Part shown: piece after piece, positions 34,446 to 46,155 of the stretch
Position numbering within the stretch: the stretch's first letter is position 1
Layout of the letters: each line of letters opens with the position of its first letter
Assembly (NCBI RefSeq): GCF_031143425.1
Contig: NC_090444.1
Location: forward strand, 61,499,533 to 61,563,532
Source: Pleurodeles waltl
Taxonomy: Eukaryota; Chordata; Amphibia; Caudata; Salamandridae
Direction of reading: 5' to 3'
DNA length: 64,000 bases
Translations under genes and position numbers: made by a program
Notes under the pieces: generated by a model
What the model saw: the letters and a program-made list of their open reading frames with translations, nothing else
Database searches by the model: none
Told to the model about the DNA's origin: nothing

Positions 34446-34520
34446 TACCACACTTGCGCCTGGACTGGAGTCTGGAGCCAGCTACATCGAGGACCTGCTG
34501 CAGGACATTGGGAGTGTGAG
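34446..34520 (+). CDS. Candidate 75-nt internal exon of an unknown host gene
   Basis: The segment is preceded by TTTTCAG and followed by GTAAGTG, good acceptor and donor dinucleotides with a near-consensus donor. In the frame starting at the second base it is open throughout (25 codons including the split ends) and encodes TTLAPGLESGASYIEDLLQ followed by DIGSV. That is an unremarkable but protein-like sequence, with mostly G or C at third positions. The length is divisible by 3, so the exon would be frame-preserving. Against it: the pyrimidine tract before the acceptor is short, the candidate LTR ends only 18 bp upstream, and no partner exon was recognised. I cannot name the protein. It could be a chance open segment. 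Confidence 0.4.
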
Positions 34521-34799
34521 GTAAGTGAAACATATTTTTATATATATGTATAATGTTTGTCCTGCACCCCGCCTTTCTAATATCCCGTCAACCACCACAA
34601 ACTCAACATTGTAAACCTGCGTTCACTTCACCATGTTCTACGACTTACACCATCAATCTACAGGATCCAAAGAGGTTCCATCATACATACTCACAAGGCA
34701 CAACAGTACCTTCTCCTTCTAGTTATGTGTTTTCCACGTACAATATGCCCCAGAATGAGTTTCACACGGGCTGTCTATGACAAATCATTTTGAGGTCCA
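34521..34799. other. Intron-like or spacer sequence
   Basis: AT-rich start (TTTTTATATATATGTATAAT) directly after the candidate donor site, then unrecognised sequence. Nothing else supported. Confidence 0.35.
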
Positions 34800-35370
34800 T
34801 ATTTCCCCATTCACCACAAATCCAGTAGCACTCTTTCGGGTCAGTACTCTATCTAACTGCAGATTCCTCACCTTTTAAATTCCCCCAGGTTCCAGACTGT
34901 AACCAGAAACATCTCCAGCATTTGCTCCCGTGTGGACAGGTGGCGCCATCAGACCGCGGCGACCTCCCCCGCCTCTGGAAGTGAGGCCGCCGCAGAGCTG
35001 CACATAGGCGCCTCCCCTTCAGGCTGAAGGGGGATCCTTGTTTCCAACTTCCTTCAATGGGGATCCAGAGCTCTGCCTACAAACGTTTACTGACTTCCAA
35101 AACAGTTTGGCTGACAATGTGCCAGGGATGTCTCCCCGAGGGCTACAGTCTTCAAGCAGTACCATGCCTGCAGAATGCAGAGGTCAGTCAGGGGCCCACA
35201 TGACATCTACTTTTTGTGTCCTAGATCCAAGCATGCTTCGAAGTTGTGTGATAAATTCTCCTTGATGCATCTGAAGACCATCTAAGAGCAGGAGATGAAG
35301 CTTACGTCACCGAGTATAAGACACACGACTGGCCACGCCCACTTCCATCCCATGCTCTGGTCCCAGTCCA
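34800..35370. repeat. Probable dispersed repeat, unclassified
   Basis: Contains CTAACTGCAGATTCCTCACC and a GC-rich block near 34940-35030, which I recall as common in newt genomic sequence. No terminal repeats or target duplication were identified. Assignment is from memory and weak. Confidence 0.3.
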
Positions 35371-35689
35371 GATCCTTGCCTGCAGGTGAGTGTAAGGCAA
35401 AGTCAAAGAACGAGTCTTGGTGTAAACACAAGAAGTCTAGTTAGAAGTTCCCCATCCCTGCACCCCCCCCTCCCTTCGCTGCCACTTCAAGGTTTTGCAC
35501 AGTTTGCCCCTGAAGCCCCTAAACCACACCTGGACCGCCCACCCATTCCATTCTGCAGTTTCAGCCAGTGCACCACAAGGTTCCCTGGCCATCCGGGACT
35601 CCGTGGCACGTGGTGTTCTTCAAGGAGGCGATGGAGTCAGGGGCTCTTCCGGGAGGTTCTAGGCCCTAGTGAGGGGAAGGGCATCCAGT

Positions 35690-35925
35690 CAGTCTTCCAC
35701 TGGCAGGGCACCCAATTAGACTTTACTGGCAGGGCACCCAGCCGTACTTCTGCTGGCAGGGCACCAAGTCAAACGTCCGCTGGCAGGGCACCCAGTCAGA
35801 CCTCCACTGTCAGGTCATCCAGTCAGACTTCTGCCAGCAGGGCACCCAGTCAGGCTTCACTGTCAGGACATCCAGTCACACTTCTGCCAGCAGGGCACCC
35901 AGTCAGGCTTCACTGGCAGGGCCGT
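35690..35925. repeat. About 30-bp tandem repeat, roughly 8 copies
   Basis: Imperfect repeats containing CTGGCAGGGCACCCAGTCAG and ACTTCTGC, with unit lengths of about 27-32 bp. The last copies form a two-unit sub-period (GTCAGGACATCCAGTC / GCAGGGCACCCAGTC). The 204-codon frame at 35386-36000 is created by this repeat and its flanks and shows no other protein features. Confidence 0.75.
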
Positions 35926-36544
35926 CCCTGGTGCCAACTGACCTGCGCTGGAGGACTCCTGGCTAAGGCTGCAGTGGTGACCTTAGCTCTGGCAGAATGA
36001 CCTTGAAGGCCACCAGGCTCCTCCTTTGCCAAGGCATGGCACAGGTTTATGCCGAGAAGAATCCACTGGGATAAGGTTTGTTTCTGGTCCGCCCTCCCCT
36101 ACTCCGCACCAGAAAGGCCCACATCCGTAAGACAAACACCTTTCAGGTTCATACCCGCGTCACCTGGAGTTCACATCCTGTATTTTGTGGCTCCGCAGAA
36201 ACAGTGGTACCACATCTGGAGAATCCCGTTTGTCGATGCCCCATGTTTTTGGGGTACAATGAAACACGTGACAGGCTCTTGATTGCCAGTGGTTGTGATT
36301 AGAATTCCACCCATCACCTGAGGAGCCTCCCTCCAGCCACACTTGTCCATCACATTTTAGCCACCAGGAACATACCTGGCACAGACCGCACCGTGAGATC
36401 TTACCCAGGAGGGGAGTGGCTTGCCACGGACCACATCGTAACACTTTAACCCAAAGTGGCATCTGTGGGCACACACCGCATAGGAGCAGTTTACTAAGCT
36501 GGCCTGTCTGGGCACAGACCGCATAGTCACAGTCTTCCTAACAT
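35926..36544. other. Unrecognised sequence grading into a minisatellite
   Basis: The left part is unrecognised. From about 36360, words such as GGCACAGACCGCA recur irregularly (36378, 36515), looking like highly diverged forerunner units of the next array. Confidence 0.45.
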
Positions 36545-37240
36545 TGCCGCCACCAGGCACAGACCCCATTGGCTGCCGCCTATCGCGCCCCTGATGCTCC
36601 CAGCACTACTCTGCCCTATAGGATCAGGATTGGCATGGAAGCTGCTGGCACAGACCCCACTGGCTGCTCCCATAACCACTCTGCCCTATGGGATGAGGGT
36701 TGGCATGGGAGCTGCTGGCATAGACCCCATTGGCTGCTCCCATAACCACTCTGCCCTATGAGATGAAGGTTGGCACAGCAGCTACTGGCACACACCCCAT
36801 TGGCTGCTCCTGTCACTACTCTGCCCTATGGCATGAGGGTTGGCGTAGGAGCTGTTGGCACAGACCTCATTGGCTGCTCCCGTCACTACTCTGCCCTATA
36901 GGACGAGGGTTGGCATGGCAGCTGCTGGCACAGACCCCACTGGCTGGTCCCGTCGCTACTCTTCCCAATAGAATAAGGCTCTGGCCCTGGAGATGCTGAC
37001 CCAGACCCCATTGGCTGCTCCCGTCACTACTCTGCCCTATGGGATGAGGGTTGGCATGGGGGCTGCGGGCACAGACCCCATTGGCTGCTCCCATAACCAC
37101 TCTGTCCTATGGGAGGAGGGTTGGCATGGGGGCAGCTGGCACAGACCCCATTGGCTGCTCCCGTCACTATTCTGCCCTATGGGATAAGGCTTTGGTATAG
37201 GAGCTGCTGGCACAGACCCCATTGGCTGCTCTAATCAGTG
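36545..37240. repeat. 70-bp minisatellite, about 10 copies
   Basis: The AGACCCC-type landmark occurs at 36561, 36652, 36722, 36792, 36862, 36932, 37003, 37073, 37143 and 37213, spaced 70 bp apart apart from the first interval. The unit contains GGCACAGACCCCATTGGCTG, CTCTGCCCTATGGGATGAGG and GTTGGCATGGGAGCTGCT. Confidence 0.92.
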
Positions 37241-37719
37241 TCCTGGGCCACTGGAATTATGTGATTGTGTTGCCGCACTGTTTTTCGCATAATTATAGAT
37301 AGCCGCATTTGCCATACTTAACAAAAAAATTCTTCATAGCTCAAACGGTTCAAATATTACTAAAAATGCAACAACATGTTGCAGCAGAATGGAAGGCCCT
37401 TTGCACAGACAGAGTGGTCACCTTTCTGTTGCTTATTTCTATATTGTGATGTTAAACTGGCAATAGCAAGGTGTAACCAATGCACAGAGAGTTGCCAAGT
37501 TTAACAAACATTGGTATAGCCAAGAGGTCTCGGTTTTGGGACCTGATGGGTATTTAGCCAAGTAGCACAATCTCCTGTGCACTACAACATCCACTGTTAC
37601 TTCACGTGCCACTGGTGAACGGCCACACACCCAACAACCCAAGCATTGGCAAAGCCAATCGGTCTCAGCAATCCGGGAGCTATTGGTAGTGTCAATGTTA
37701 TTTTTTTTTTAGCCATGTT
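37241..37719. other. Unrecognised non-coding sequence
   Basis: No gene or repeat recognised. A T-run lies near 37701. Confidence 0.4.
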
Positions 37720-38280
37720 CTATGGAGTGGAGTGGATGTATGTGGTGTGGAGTAGAATTCTGTGGGTTGCATTGGAATTGTTTGTTGTGTAATTGTGTGA
37801 CGTGGAATTGTGTGGTGTTGAGGGGAGTTATGTGTAGTGGAATTGTGTGGCATAGTGTGCAGTAGAATTATGTGGATAGTAATTACATGGTGTTGAGTGT
37901 AATTGAATTATGTGTAGTGGGATTGCGTGAAATGTATTGTAATTATGTGTAGTGGTATTGTGTGTCGTAGAGTGACATGTTGTGGAGTGGGATTATGTAG
38001 TGTGGTGTTGGATTTTGTGGCATGATGTGGAATTCTATGTTGTGGATTGGATATATGTGGTGTGGAGTAGAATTGTGGAGTGGATTTATGTGGTTTGGTG
38101 TAGAAATATGAGGTGTGGAATGAAATTGTGTGGAGTTGAATTGTGTAGTGTGGAACTGTGTGGCGTACAGTGAAGTTATGCTGAGTGGAATTATGTGACA
38201 TGGTGTGAAGTGTATTAATGTGGATTGTTATTATGTGGCATTGAGTGGATTTACGTGGGGTGTATTTATGCAACAGAAGA
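37720..38280. repeat. Degenerate short tandem repeat, TGTGGTGTGGAATT type
   Basis: Irregular repeats of words such as GGAATTGTGTGG, TGGTGTGGAGT and GGATTATGTGG, about 12-25 bp long, over 560 bp. There is a strong strand bias (G and T rich, C poor) on the plus strand. Confidence 0.75.
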
Positions 38281-39959
38281 ATTATTTAATCTATCTTTAC
38301 AAAGAACCTTCCACTGTGCAGCAACATATGGCACCACGTTTTTAGTACGTTTTGATCAGTTTGGGTGATAGATTATGCATCAGAAGATGGATTATGTGGC
38401 AAATGCAGCAAACATATAATTATGTGGTAATCGCAAATGCCACACCACATAATTCCATCAGCCGTGGTCACAGCAAACCACAATTCACAGCTTAGACTAT
38501 CCTTGTCAGAGAAATGAAGTTGCAAAGGAGAAAATAAACCCTGGCTAATTCAGCCTGTATTGCTAGGTTGATTGCCGATTCCCGTCTTGCCAGTTTGGCT
38601 GATGGTTTCTCCTATGATGATGGCAGAGTTGGCATAAAACAGTCCAAAGCATGGGGTCGTTCCACTCGGTGATCCACTTTGCCATCCCAACTATGGGAAT
38701 GCTTGGGTGTACGCCGTGCACACCTGACAGATCCAGGCTAGGTGAAAACTTTGTGCTGTTATGCGCATCCAGTAAGTACTGCCCACATCCAACACGACTT
38801 TGTGAGTTCTGACATGTTCACTGTATGCTGCTGTGGATCTGACTCCAGATGAGTAGAGTGCTCCAATGTATTATTGGAGTACTCTACTCACCTGGAGTTG
38901 TGTCCACTGTGTGTGTCGATGTTGCCATACAACATCATTGAAGTAAGTCTTTCTAAACAATTGCCAGAACACCTCAAACACCTCAAAAGCAGGCCAGAAA
39001 CTCTGCTTACATGACAACTGTCTTGCCTCTTGGTTCAGTAATGGACTATCCCCAGTGTGGGGAAGGGGTCAGGAATTGTTCTAAGCTCATTTTTTCAAAA
39101 CTATCACTTTTAATAAGTACTTCTCAGTGCAGTGTTATAATGTGACATACTGATGTCAAAGCTTGCACATGTGAAATAAATACACATTTTTAAAAAGACT
39201 TTAACATATTTTTTGTGATATTTGTTGTAGGATTTACATAGCAAACATTTTCAGGGCTCGGCTCGCACACAGACTCTTTGAGCCAAGCCAGACTCTTGGC
39301 TTGGCTGGACCTCGGCTCTCCCTGCTAATTTCTTGGCTTGCCCACCTCTCATCCCTGCAGGGAAGCAGTTTATGCAGTGATCAGCCCACCCTTTATGGGG
39401 CTGAAAGGCAGCTAAGCAAATGGTGATTTTATCCAAGTCAAGAGCAATATTTATCGACCCCAGAATGATGATAGACTGCAAGTTACATGCAGCCTCTGCA
39501 GTGACCGTGAACCCTCAGTCGCTAAAACCTTTGAGGCAGAAGATAGTTTGAGTTGTCTGATGAGAGAAAATAACTGGTTCTGGGGTTAATTACCATAAAA
39601 TGTTTACTTTTAGTTAAACAGGACAGCCAGCCTATGGATGTGGTTTGAATAAAGGGGGTGCCTTGGGCGCACTGACTGGTCACTGTGATAAGTTCACCTG
39701 TAGCTGCCAGGCTCCCCCTCTGGGGTTCTGCTCTATTACTTGGACCTGCCCAGAGCTATGAGCCTACTGAACGGCCTCTAGGCTAAGTGTGAACTCAAAA
39801 AGATATTTTCTGAAACAAAAACTACAATAAACCCTGTCGTACATTGGCATTCAATCATCTTCTCTTCATCAAAGTCCACAACTAAAGCAATCCTTTTTAA
39901 TCCAGCACTTAATTAACACCTGCCTTAACAGTTCAGATTTGAACTAATGGCCGACTATC
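38281..39959. other. Unrecognised non-coding sequence
   Basis: About 1.7 kb with no recognised gene or repeat family. The only structured element is the hairpin at 38844-38898, listed separately. Confidence 0.4.
38844..38898. repeat. Long imperfect hairpin
   Basis: TGAGTAGAGTGCTCCAAT pairs with ATTGGAGTACTCTACTCA around a short loop, and the flanking CTCCAG/CTGGAG extends the stem. It could be the core of a small MITE, but no flanking duplication is visible. Confidence 0.65.
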
Positions 39960-40110
39960 CGGGGACACAAAGGAGCGAGGCCATTGCAAACATTTGGGGG
40001 GGTTGGGTGTGTGTGAAAAATGTGTGAAAATAACCGAGAGGCTACCGCGTCCCTGGCTCCTGTCGCCTACACCACAAATGCCGTCACTCCCGCCTTCCTC
40101 TGGCTTGCAG
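39960..40110 (+). repeat. Diverged direct repeat, copy 1
   Basis: Shares an ordered series of words with 40830-40985: AGG(A)...GCCATTGCAAA, GTGTGTGAAAA(A)TGTGTGAAAA, and CACCACAAATGCC..CACTCC.GCCTTCCTCT. The similarity extends about 150 bp. The unit is unclassified. Confidence 0.7.
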
Positions 40111-40829
40111 GACCTGGAGAGCTGGGAACATAGATTCCCACCAAAAACCGTAGTATACTTTCACACGAAGAACAAGCAATGCATAGCCAACAAAAAAACA
40201 CACAGACAAGTGAAGAAGATGTACATGGCTTCACACCTACCATAGCCCATTCCTTCATCAATGGACAAGCCTCCACACACACACACTGCTGACTAGATAC
40301 AGATCAGCCCAGTTCCCAGGCAGGAGAGATGACATGGTGTGATGGCCAAAGCGGAACTGTTAGTTTCAGTCTCGGCGTCAGCTCATGATCCTGTGATTCT
40401 CCTCAAATTCCATATTTCTCCTGTACCTCAAAAAAAAAGAATGGTGTTTTGTGCAACAAAATTAGTGATAATATTAAGCAGTCCAATGCCTTTGGATTGA
40501 GTTTGCGCTATAGTGACATCTTGCCTATTAGTAAAAACATCATGTCTGTTCGACTCTGCATGTCTTCCTCATTTCTAAGTTGAGGGAACGGAGTGCCACT
40601 GCAAATCCTTCACCAAAGCATTTTATGGCAGCCAGAGAATCACACGAGGTGTGTGCTGCTTCAGGCATAATGCGCGAAGGGAAAACACATTGTGCGCGGC
40701 CCCTTAGAGGGAACCATGGCTGGGGAAGTAGTGCATCACGTTGAATCATAACTCAAAAGGCAGCTGGCTTCATTGGCCTGGAGATTTACAGTAAGGCTGT
40801 GCCATGGGGGCATTTAATGTGAGATTCTC

Positions 40830-40985
40830 CAGGGATGCAAAGGATCAATGCCATTGCAAATATTTTGGGGTGAGGGTGTAAAAAATGTGTGAAAAGAAGC
40901 GATAGGCCACTGTGTCCTCTGCTTCTGTCACCTATACCACAAACGCCACCACTCCAGCCTTCCTCTACCCTGCTACACGTGTGGA
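40830..40985 (+). repeat. Diverged direct repeat, copy 2
   Basis: Partner of 39960-40110, about 870 bp away in the same orientation. Either a local duplication or two insertions of an unclassified repeat. Confidence 0.7.
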
Positions 40986-41649
40986 GCCAGAAACACAGCC
41001 TCACTTCATTAAATTGCATTTTGGGCCTAATCCTGGATTGTGATCACCTCTGCATTCCAAATGGAAGCAGAGCGGCAGATGCACATCGAGCCCACCAACC
41101 TGCCAGCATTTCATTCACTGTTAAAAGAAAAACAAAGAAATTAAAGGGGGCACAGTTAAAGCCACAACAATTAATGCTAATTGCCCTGCATTCCAAGCCG
41201 AGCCTGGGAGCTGCAACTTGTTAGGGTTCAATTGTTAGGGTTCAATGGGTGAGAAGGTGTTTGAGGAGCAGAGCACAAGGGCAGGATGAATGCAAAAGAA
41301 TGTCACGGGAGGAGGCGGGAGGGACGAATGCTGCAATAAAATGCAAGCAGCTGCAGGCCTGAAACTGAACACATACCCACAGTGTAACATCAGCAGGAAA
41401 GAAATAATAAAATAGTCCCCCGGAGGAACAGATAAACAGCCAAACCGTAAAGATACAGTACTTGGTCCCTGCTTCGTGGGCAGATATGAAAGACGAAAAG
41501 GAGGGCAAAGAGGAAGGATTGACCACCAGCAAGCAAGGATTTTCAAAGGACAATGAAAAAAAAACAAATGTAACACAGTGGGCTGGCTTTGAGCCCACAA
41601 AGAAGTATACATTAAAGTATATACAAAAGGTTTTAAAAGATCGACCCTA
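40986..41649. other. Unrecognised non-coding sequence
   Basis: No gene or repeat family. It contains a 13-bp doublet, GTTAGGGTTCAAT twice at 41219-41245. The 125-codon minus-strand frame at 41235-41612 has no recognised features. Confidence 0.4.
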
Positions 41650-42016
41650 AAAATGATAAAATAATGTTTGTCTACTTGTCTTTTTCTTCTCTACATTTTG
41701 CACACTGTATTTTAAGATGTTTTATTGTTTTGGTATTTTTTTTTTAAATGATTGTGATAATTTCCACACATCAAGCCAGAAACCTGCTGTAGTAGGTTTC
41801 TTAGTGATTACATTTGATGGTTTTAAATTTGAGGGAATTATTTACACTGTTCTGTCAGTATTTGTATATTTAGGAGCGGGTCTATATTGAAGGGTTGGCT
41901 TTTAGATATTTTAACTCTTATTGTATAAATCTTGTTGAGACAACTTATTTAATGTATGTATCTGGTTCTACTGCACGTTTATGGCCTTATGTAGGCTGAA
42001 TAAAATTATTCTTGAC
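41650..42016 (+). mobile_element. 3' UTR tail of a 5'-truncated LINE
   Basis: AT-rich sequence ending GCACGTTTATGGCC, then GCTGAATAAAATTATTCTTG. This parallels the end of the LINE in the satellite (GCACTTTTATGGC, then GCCGAATAAAGTTATTC). The shared end suggests the same broad LINE group. Further upstream similarity is not evident by eye. Confidence 0.45.
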
Positions 42017-43115
42017 CTAATAAAATAATGTAGTAATACTATTACAAAATGTGCTGCATTATGCCGCATAATTTGCCTTTTCTTGCCACATAACTTACTC
42101 AACCCTGGCACATAATTTGGCCCTCTACTGCCGTATATTTCCAGTAGACCTGATTATAATCCCCAGTGTTATATTTTATATTTATTATATTTTTATCAAC
42201 AGCACAAAATAAGAAAGTGCAATTAATCAATCCTACCTGAACGTATTCTAGGATGAATGATTTAAAGGGGACGTTGGGAGAAAGTGGGATGGGGTGGTGG
42301 AAAAAAAGTACCCTTTGTATGACATCAGACTAACTTGAGACCATCCTGATACCAGACTTCCATCTTAGACTGAGCCAGCACAATCCTCCCTTGATATGTT
42401 TTCAGCCTTTCCTGAATAAAACCGACTACTTTATAAAACAACTATACCATGGCATCCTAGCTTTTATTGCCTTTTAAAGATGTATTTTACATCACATGCA
42501 TTTATTTTACTGCTTTGGAAATAATCTAAAACAAAGATAAACTTCATCTGGCTATCCAAAAGGAAGCTGAGAATAAAAACAATGGAAAATGACAAATAGA
42601 TGCACGCCTGCCTGAATCTTGATCCCAGCAGTCTCCAAACATCGAGAAACAACCTTTTACTTTCCCTCTATCCTTGTGGAACACTGCTTCTTGCAAGAAA
42701 GACACTGCGGGCAACCTTTGGGAGCGGTCCCCTAATCTTTCCCTGCCTCTTTGAGAAAGATACTTTCTATATATTGTGAAACAAATCCTGCTGTCCTCTT
42801 GCACTTCAGACTGATGTGTTGGATGATCTATTCTGATTAAATCAAACAGATTATCTAGCGTGATCTTGGAAATTACGCTTTTTTGATTTCATCAAGGGTG
42901 TGAAATTTAGTAGGATTTTGAAATTAAAGTTAAAGTACTCAAAAATCAGGTCAATTAATGTGTTGATGCTGCCTTTCGAACCAGGGCTTGAGGACATGAA
43001 ACCACATGAATGAACTGAATTCTTAGTCTAAGGTTTGACGCCCAGTGAGCCTATGAACTTTCCTGTACTATGGTAGCTCTGGATTCTTCAGGAAGCAGTG
43101 CTTGTTTAGCGTGTT
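42017..43115. other. Unrecognised non-coding sequence
   Basis: About 1.1 kb, AT-rich, with no recognised gene or repeat. Minus-strand frames at 42464-42804 overlap and show no domain. Confidence 0.4.
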
Positions 43116-45484
43116 TATTAGAAATGTGGTCTCGAGATGGCAGTGGTTTGCACCCTGTTTAAGTAGGGACCCTCACTTTAGTCAGGGTAAGGGAGTCGCA
43201 CAGCTAAAATAATCCCGGCTCACCCCTTTGGTAGCTTGTCACATGCAGTCAGGCTTATCTCAAAGGCAATGTGTAAAGTATTTGTACACACACACACAGT
43301 AACATATTGAAAACACCACAAAAGTACTCCAAACTACATTAGAAAAAAAGCCAATATTTATCAGAATAAAACAAGACCAAAACGAAAAAAATCCAACATA
43401 AACAAAGATACACATTTTCAAAGATTAAATCTCAGTAAAGCGCTTAGAAACACAATAACTCCAACTGGAGCTATCACAACGTGGTTGAAGGAGTAGTTCC
43501 CAACAGTACGGCGCCACTTGCAAGGGAGTGTGGGCCAGTCATGGAGTCGCATAGGCCCCAGGTACAGTACCTTTGAAAACAATGAAGAAGCAAAGACGTT
43601 CCACGGAGTCAGGAGGTGAGTGTCCCTGGAGCCGGTGCCGCATCAGTTCCTTAGTGCTACCAGGGAGATGAAGCGTTGGTTCCTTACTGCGAGGCAGAGG
43701 AAGTGGGGCGTTGGTTCCTTATGGTTGCAGAGGAGGTGATGTGACGTCGGTGGAGAGGGATCGGTTCCTTACGATCCGGGTTGGGTTTGATTAATCCAGC
43801 AGGTCAAGATGCGAGGCACTGACTTTGCGGTGTCGCGATCACACCTTGGGGTCACAGGTGCTGTGGCGGAGTCAGGTGTCTTGGACGTCAGAAACATGGC
43901 ACTCAGGACTCACGCTGTGGTGGGTCTTCGGAGGTGCTGCAGTGGTGTCGGGCCTGTGGTGTCAGTCGGGATCATTGCACTCAGCGGGGACCACGGTTCT
44001 GGTGTAGGCAGTGGCGTGAAGTCAGACAGCGGCACCAGTTCCGAAGTCGCTCTGGAGTCGATGCACCACTTGGTTTCTTCTTGGTTTCACCAGATCTCAC
44101 TCCCAAGGGCCCAGGAACTGGATTTGGCACCACTTGGTGAGTCAGGACTCTCAGCAAGAGAGCCGAGGTGCTGGCATGTGAAGTCTTTGATGTCCCTGAG
44201 ACTTTTAACAGGTGGCAAGCTCAGTTCAAGCCCTTGGAGAACCTTGGAAAGCAGGATCCTTTCACTCCCAGGACTGAAGTGCCAGGACTGAAGCAGCAAG
44301 CAGCAGTCCAGCAAAGCAACAGGCAGATTGGCAGTACCTCCTTCGGCATCTAGCTCTTCTCCCTGGCAGAAGGTCCTCCGTGCAGAAGTTTTCTGAAGTT
44401 GTGGTCTGAGAGGCCCAATATTTATACTAATTTCTCCCTTTGAAATAGGCAAACTTCAAAGGAAAAGTCTTTGTAGTGCACAAGACCCTGCCTTTCCCGC
44501 CCTGGCCCCTGACACACTCCTGCGGTTGGAGACTGATTTGTGTAAGGACAAGAACAGCCCTATTCAGGTGCAAGTGTCAGCTCCTCCCACCACTCCAGCC
44601 CAGGAAGACCCATCAGGATATGCAGGGCACACCTCAGCTCCCTTTGTGTTACTTCCTAGAGTGAATTCACAAACAGCCCAACTGTCATCCTGACCCAGAC
44701 GCGTATTCCACAACCAGGTAGAGGCACAGAATGGCTAAGCAAGAAAATGCCCACCCTCTAAAAGTGGCATTTTCAAACTTACAGTTTAAAAACTAACTTC
44801 ACCAAAAGATGTATTTTTTAATTGCAAGTTTAGAGACCCCAAACTCCATCTCTATATCTTCTCCGAATAGGGAATTACACTTGAAAGATATTTGAAAGCA
44901 ATCCTGATGTTACCGTAAGGGAGAGATAGTCCTTGCAAAAGTGAAAAACAAATTTAGCAGTATTTCACTGTCAGGACATGTAAAACACACCAATACATAT
45001 CGTACCTTAAATACACTGCAACCTGCCTAGGGTCCTGCCTTGGACCTACCTTAGCGGTGACTTACATGTAGTAAAAGGGAAGGTTTGGGTCTGGCAAGTG
45101 GGTGCACTTGCCAGGTCGAAATGGCAGTTTAAAACTGCACACACAGACACTGCAGCGGCAGGTCTGAGACATGTTTACCGGGCTACTCATGTGGGTGGCA
45201 CGATCAGTGCTGCAGGCCCTCTAGTAGCATTTGGTTTGAAGGCCCTGGGCACACATAGTGCACTTTACCAGGGACTTACTAGTGACTGAAATATACTTAT
45301 TATGGATAAACCAATTACCAATACAATTTAGACAGAGAGAACTTGCACTTTAGCACTGGTCAGCAGTGGTAAAGTGCCCAGAGTTCTAAAACCAGCAAAA
45401 ATGAAAATCAGCACAGGATCACAAACAGGAGGTCAGAAGCCAAAAAGACATGGGAAACCACTCCAAGAGCTGACAGGTCTAACA
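43116..45484 (-). mobile_element. LTR-like interspersed unit, TGTTAG...CTAACA type, copy 2
   Basis: It opens TATTAGAAATGTGGTCTC (a variant of TGTTAGAAATGGGGTCTC at 61297) and closes GACAGGTCTAACA. It is inverted relative to copy 1. Flanking 5-mers gtgtt (43111-43115) and atgtt (45485-45489) agree at 4 of 5 positions, consistent with a 5-bp target duplication as made by LTR-retrotransposon integrases. The 2.37-kb body has no RT or gag frame, only overlapping short frames. It shares TCAGGCTTATCTCAAAGGCA, GGCAGGTCTGAGACATGTTT and CTTTAGCACTGGTCAGCAGT with copy 3, with minor differences. Confidence 0.75.
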
Positions 45485-46059
45485 ATGTTGCACACCTTTG
45501 CAGTCCTGCATGCTTTGCCCCTGCCTTCTGTAGAGCCCACCATCCTGCGATCATTTTATCAATTCAGAAGGTCATTTTTGTCACCTGATCCTTTACTCTG
45601 TTACTGTTAACATGAGATCGGGATATTTGTAATCTCAGTGGTCAGAGCGTGAGTACTGGTGGGCAAATAAGTGAGGATAGCGAGCAAGGACTGAACGAGT
45701 ACACTGATGTAGTCCATCTACAACGGTTGTCAGTATAGGAAGAAGAGGAAGGTTTCAAGGACAAAAGTAAGGATGGGTGCAAGTCTTTAGCCTTGCATTT
45801 CCATGGGCATGTGTTGCACAGCTTGAGGCATGAAAGAACATTTCTCCTCATATTCTCAATGAAGCCCGTGGTTCTTGATTAACAAGGTCGGTTTCTGAGA
45901 ACCTCTGCAAACGCAGACATAGCACACTGAATTGTCTGTTGTAGGTAAAGTGCTGCTGTGTGACACAGACATGTAAGTAGAAGGCAAACACACTCACCCT
46001 CTCCCTCTTTGGTCCATCACAAGCTCAAGTGCAACTTCTGAGGTGCAATCTCTTATCCT
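45485..46059. other. Unrecognised non-coding sequence
   Basis: No repeat or gene recognised. A local inverted pair may exist around 45800-45850, but it is weak. Confidence 0.35.
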
Positions 46060-46155
46060 TAACCCCACAAATTGACTTTCTCATCTGTATTACTTTGCCT
46101 TGTATTGCTGCACGGTGAGGCCTGTGCAATCTATTATCCTTAACCCCACAAATTG
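46043..46155 (+). repeat. Direct repeat flanking a stray minisatellite fragment
   Basis: CTTATCCTTAACCCCACAAATTG-type sequence occurs twice (about 46050-46072 and 46133-46155; the second reads ATTATCC at its start). Between the copies lies CTTTGCCTTGTATTGCTGCA plus GGTGAGGCCTGTGC, which matches 50184-50220 in the compound array 4 kb away almost exactly. Confidence 0.75.

Noticed and set aside
35373..35390. Splice donor-like CTGCAG/GTGAGTG as another exon end
   Set aside because: No open upstream segment with an acceptor could be paired with it.
35386..36000. 204-codon frame
   Set aside because: Its second half is a roughly 30-bp tandem repeat (GRAPSQTSA-like periodicity) and its first half has no recognisable feature.
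41219..41245. TTAGGG-containing doublet as interstitial telomere
   Set aside because: Only two TTAGGG occurrences in a 13-bp repeat with other bases between; not a (TTAGGG)n tract.
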